This document shows, piece by piece, positions 62,301 through 64,000 of a stretch of 64,000 bases of DNA. The position numbers and the translations under genes are program-made. Position 1 is the first letter of the stretch, and each line of letters starts with the position of its first letter. The notes under the pieces are model-generated. The model was not told where the DNA came from. It did no database searches and saw only the letters and a list, made by a program, of their open reading frames with translations. The stretch spans positions 62,001-126,000 of the forward strand of contig JAQGBZ010000123.1 in the NCBI GenBank assembly GCA_034687125.1, in the 5' to 3' direction. The DNA is from Neelides folsomi (lineage: Eukaryota > Arthropoda > Collembola > Neelipleona > Neelidae).

Positions 62301-62352
62301 GAAAAAGGAGGAACTTAATGCTTTAATTGAAGCTCAATATATCGTAAAATGA
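56346..62352 (+). CDS. Integrin alpha subunit (no I domain)
   Basis: Eighteen exons: 56346-56554, 56625-56770, 56856-57134, 57275-57397, 57517-57639, 57710-58083, 59238-59331, 59428-59610, 59691-59912, 59953-60116, 60196-60346, 60481-60631, 60697-60937, 61052-61279, 61375-61488, 61594-61909, 61984-62204, 62281-62352, giving 1136 residues. A signal peptide is followed by a seven-bladed FG-GAP propeller with QAGFSLHL, a calcium loop DLNNDGVDE at 367-375 and LAVGAP-type ends. Thigh/calf domains follow, then a furin-type RKKR site (982-985), one membrane helix (about 1091-1112) and the GFFRR beta-pairing motif at 1115. The tail is short and ends QYIVK. It pairs with a beta subunit as a matrix receptor. 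The donors of exons 3 and 13 are the least certain. Confidence 0.9.
58142..59207. mobile_element. Inverted-repeat element in integrin intron 6, 1066 bp
   Basis: Terminal inverted repeats of about 40 bp (58142-58181 and 59168-59207), beginning TATGGATTATATAATGGAGT, match except at about three positions. The outer TA may be a Tc1/mariner-type target duplication. The interior has several GGAATT-centred palindromes (58370-58420, 58718-58733) and one 85-codon minus-strand frame (58806-59063) with no recognised family. No transposase is seen, so it is probably non-autonomous. It lies wholly in the intron and leaves both splice sites intact. Confidence 0.7.
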
Positions 62353-62717
62353 CATCAGATTCTTTAATTAAATAATATTTGGAATATATAAAAATATTTT
62401 AAAATGTTAATATTCCTTGTAATTAACTAGATGAGAAAAAATCCCGGGAAAAGAAACACAACAAGGGACAGATTTAGTGAAGCTGCCAGAAAACGACTCA
62501 CATTAAGCATGTTTTAAAAAATAAATTATTTATTTTTTGCATGAAATCATTTTTGACTATCTATCAATCATTAAAAAATTCTTAACGACATTAATGATAA
62601 TATCAACTTTATATTATTTATTGTAACATTGTAAATTGAACAGTTACGATTCAATTCGACGAGATAAGATAAACACGCTTAAATATAAATAAATGGTCTT
62701 ACGTGATATCAAAAAGG
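62353..62717. other. Spacer between convergent integrin and ATMIN-like genes
   Basis: 365 bp holding both 3' UTRs. AT-rich, with no other feature recognised. Confidence 0.5.
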
Positions 62718-64000
62718 TTAAATCAAAGCAAATTGATTCAAATAATGATCAAGATCAAAGGAAGCAGTCTGAGTTTCGTTATCTCTAGTCTCGAGAAAAG
62801 ATGTGTCATGGAAGAATGGCTGTAGTGGATATGAAGGTAGGGAAAGTTCAGGGCTGCTTTGAAAATCAATTGAATTTAAAAAGGTTTGGGTCTCATTGTG
62901 AACAAAATTGGACTCTTCAGACAAATGCCCTTGAATTTGCAAATCAAATTCATCAATTGGTAAGAACAGGTTGGATTCTGTTTGAGTCTCGCAATGCACT
63001 TCTTCGTCGAATGAAAAAAGATCACGGAATTGAAGACTTCGCGGAGTTTGGGTCGAAATCTCAGGAGGAACTTGAAATGAAGCAAAAGGAGTAGAAGATT
63101 TTTCTCCAATCGAAACTCTTTTTTCTGTAGCTTTTAAAGCTTCTGATTGCGTTTCCGCTTCGGCGCTTGGAGGTTTTTTACGGTTTGACCTTTGGCGCTT
63201 TATGACACTAGCAGTTTGTGTGTCAGTCGATACACGAACTTTGACTCTTCCTGTTTGGGTTTCAGCCGACTTTTTCCGTTTAATTCGAAAATCTGCTCGA
63301 TCGGAAGGAACGTGCTCAGTTTGACATTCAAATGATCTTTTCCCATCACTTTTTTTCCCATAACTAGCAGTTTGAGTGCCAAAATCCATTGTCACTTTCT
63401 TACTTCCAAACATTGATAGATCAACGAGACGAAAATCCAGTTCAGGCTTTTTTGGTAATAAAGGTGTAAAAATTGCGGTACATTTTGGTCCGAGATCCTT
63501 TTGAGTGATTTGAGTCCTTTCAGTTTTTTCCTCCTTTAATTTTTTATCCCTAAAAGTAAAAAATAATTGACTTTGACACAATTTTGATAATTTTATGGTT
63601 TTAGGATTTTATCCAATTCCAATCAAATAAATAAACCTTACCTTTTAATTTTGTACTTTTCAACTTCAATAGGATGAGATTTTCTTCTTGCGTGAGTTTG
63701 AAGAGCTTCGAGAGAATTATAGGATTTGGTACAAGTACAAGTAAAGGTAATTCCGCAAACACGAGTGTGACTATCTAATATGGCTTGAGTCGAGAATCTT
63801 TTTTTACAACTCGAACATTCGAATACTTTCGGAGCATGGACTTTTTGGTAATGCTAAAATGAAAATTATAATATTTTACAATATTTTATAAGAGAGAACA
63901 AACTTGTAATATTATATATGAACATGTGAATCATAATAGTATTATTTGTCTTATTGTCTCATTCTCATTACGAATGAAAAATATCTTACCTGTTTAAGGT
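62718..64000 (-). CDS. ATMIN: ASCIZ/ATMIN-like zinc-finger factor (3' part; runs off the window)
   Basis: Three exons seen: 64000-63990 (partial, ends LKQ), 63853-63642, 63549-62718. The middle exon carries C2H2-type fingers: HYQKVH ends one, then FECSSCKKRFSTQAILDSH and TCTCTKSYNSLEALQTHARRKSH. The last exon is a ~277-residue acidic/polar tail with about nine TQT-like dynein light chain (LC8/DYNLL1) motifs, such as DFGTQT, FECQTE, AETQTG, TDTQTA, ISTQTP, CETQTE, NETQTF and NETQTA. Zinc fingers plus a multivalent LC8-binding tail is the hallmark of ASCIZ/ATMIN, which activates the LC8 gene and is titrated by its product in a feedback loop; it was also described as an ATM partner. The N-terminus lies beyond the window. 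Confidence 0.88.

Noticed and set aside
1-64000. tRNA genes, CRISPR arrays, bacterial operons
   Set aside because: No B-box-like GGTTCRANYCC with cloverleaf partner was spotted, and the DNA is plainly eukaryotic with spliced genes; a dedicated tRNA scan was not possible.

Overview
The window is eukaryotic, from an invertebrate animal. It is AT-rich, and nearly every gene is broken by short GT-AG introns of about 55-200 bp with a few much longer ones. The gene set is metazoan: integrin alpha, vigilin, SOCS with an SH2 domain, Rab5, an ASCIZ/ATMIN-like factor, and a sushi-domain secreted protein. An arthropod or other ecdysozoan is plausible, but the sequence alone does not fix the taxon. All exon joins were inferred by hand from GT/AG sites, reading frame and family similarity. 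Joined lengths close to whole codons in every multi-exon model reported as complete.

Layout. 1-2.7 kb: non-coding except perhaps one minus-strand exon. 3.2-4.7 kb (-): retinol-dehydrogenase-like SDR. 5.8-8.2 kb (-): SOCS6/7-type adaptor with possible upstream exon(s). 8.86-9.31 kb (+): RPL41, only 25 codons. 9.7-11.1 kb (-): Rab5. 12.0-15.3 kb (+): EFHB-like EF-hand protein. 15.5-19.5 kb (-): WDR6. 19.9-21.6 kb (-): unrecognised basic coiled-coil protein. 22.0-23.5 kb (+): CDC6. 25.2-32.6 kb (+): vigilin with about 15 KH repeats. 32.6-52 kb: gene-poor, holding a signal-peptide exon and a sushi exon separated by 10 kb, a hAT-like MITE, a Tc1-derived fold-back MITE, a tandem repeat and hairpins. 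52.0-52.6 kb (+): costars/ABRA. 53.2-54.0 kb (+): MBLAC1. 54.2-55.3 kb (-): ZNF511. 56.3-62.4 kb (+): integrin alpha with an inverted-repeat element in one intron. 62.7 kb to the window edge (-): ATMIN/ASCIZ-like, 5' end outside the window.

Arrangement and themes. Several neighbours are tail-to-tail with short spacers (RPL41/Rab5, EFHB/WDR6, MBLAC1/ZNF511, integrin/ATMIN). CDC6 and the coiled-coil gene are head-to-head around a perfect E2F-type site. CDC6 (replication licensing) and MBLAC1 (histone pre-mRNA processing) both act around S phase, but they lie 30 kb apart and I see no operon-like organisation.

I found no convincing new multi-gene system. The observations most worth following are the Tc1-derived fold-back MITE that keeps a transposase C-terminus, the hAT MITE with a perfect 8-bp target duplication, the 30-bp in-frame duplication in the integrin beta-propeller, a pre-miRNA-sized hairpin near 34.1 kb, and the unassigned coiled-coil and AKAP-helix-like proteins.
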